Origin: Phycisphaerales bacterium | GTDB lineage: Bacteria > Planctomycetota > Phycisphaerae > Phycisphaerales > SM1A02 | DNA: 5,649 bases | Reading direction: 5' to 3' | NCBI GenBank assembly: GCA_022447165.1 | Contig: JAKVBR010000092.1 | Coordinates: 984-6,632, forward strand | Part shown: positions 5,466 to 5,649 of the stretch, piece after piece | How the letters are laid out: each line of letters begins with the position of its first letter | Numbering within the stretch: the first letter of the stretch is position 1 | Made by a program: the position numbers and the translations under genes | The notes under the pieces: generated by a model | The model's database searches: none | What the model was told of the DNA's origin: nothing | The model's input: only the letters and a program-made list of their open reading frames with translations

Positions 5466-5649
5466 ATGTCCCAATTCCGAATCATTAGCCTCATATTCAC
5501 GCTTTTTGCAGCGAGTTGCAGTTCAACCCCAAAGGTGACAAGCCCAACTGGCCAAACCCCTCTTAAAGTCCTTGAACTCACCGTTGAAGAAGAGGTTTCG
5601 ATTGATGCTGCACACATTGCAAGCGAGCACGGCGATTATGAAGAAGCAC
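5466..5649 (+). CDS. Predicted lipoprotein with possible TPR segment, 3' end outside window
   Basis: The frame runs open from the ATG at 5466 to the right edge, giving 61 complete codons. The N terminus has a basic residue (Arg5), a hydrophobic stretch (IISLIFTLFAA, 6-16) and an AASC lipobox with Cys18, typical of a signal peptidase II lipoprotein. A Ser/Thr/Pro-rich linker (19-32) follows. The last visible residues, AAHIASEHGDYEEA, resemble helix A and the turn of a tetratricopeptide repeat, suggesting a periplasmic TPR protein, but one partial repeat is weak evidence. It begins 25 nt after nfo with no clear Shine-Dalgarno; it may be the fourth gene of the operon. No specific function can be assigned. 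Confidence 0.65.
   Translation, partial: MSQFRIISLIFTLFAASCSSTPKVTSPTGQTPLKVLELTVEEEVSIDAAHIASEHGDYEEA

Noticed and set aside
5285..5617. Minus-strand open frame of 110 codons over the nfo end and lipoprotein start
   Set aside because: It overlaps conserved nfo coding sequence and a convincing lipoprotein N terminus on the other strand, and its translation has no recognisable motif.

Overview
The window looks like ordinary chromosomal DNA from a bacterium of moderate GC content, with mostly housekeeping or stress-related genes and no mobile element, phage, CRISPR array or RNA gene. The best lineage guess, from recall of protein features and not from a search, is Planctomycetota, possibly a marine Phycisphaerae-like organism. 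The hints are an endonuclease IV that begins MFGSHLSIAGG and carries a charged insertion after its second zinc ligand, a clamp ending in GLIRSGNNFTYIIMPVSL, and a transketolase of the human-like short type.

Layout: (1) 3-659 (+) is the 3' part of a redoxin/peroxiredoxin-like gene that is open at the left edge. (2) 669-1784 (-) is dnaN, the DNA polymerase III sliding clamp, convergent with the redoxin; the two stop codons lie in one short AT-rich inverted repeat. (3) 1785-2043 is a divergent intergenic region with a spaced CTTGA motif, a possible promoter facing right, and a leader hairpin that overlaps a DnaA-box-like sequence. (4) 2044-5440 (+) is a tightly packed set, transketolase - ferritin - endonuclease IV, with gaps of 10 and 9 nt, probably one transcript. 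(5) 5466 to the right edge (+) is the start of a lipoprotein gene with a possible TPR segment, 25 nt downstream and perhaps in the same operon.

How the genes fit together: ferritin stores iron and limits Fenton chemistry, endonuclease IV repairs abasic sites and oxidised 3' ends, the redoxin is probably a thiol redox protein, and transketolase runs the non-oxidative pentose phosphate pathway. An oxidative-stress theme for the right-hand operon is a reasonable inference, but nothing in the sequence shows regulation by peroxide or iron.

No new multi-gene system is visible. The most striking signal is a perfect inverted repeat with 15-bp arms around one central base inside the endonuclease IV coding sequence (4679-4709). 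A shorter perfect inverted repeat in the neighbouring ferritin gene (4137-4154) shares the TTGGTTT...AAACCAA core.
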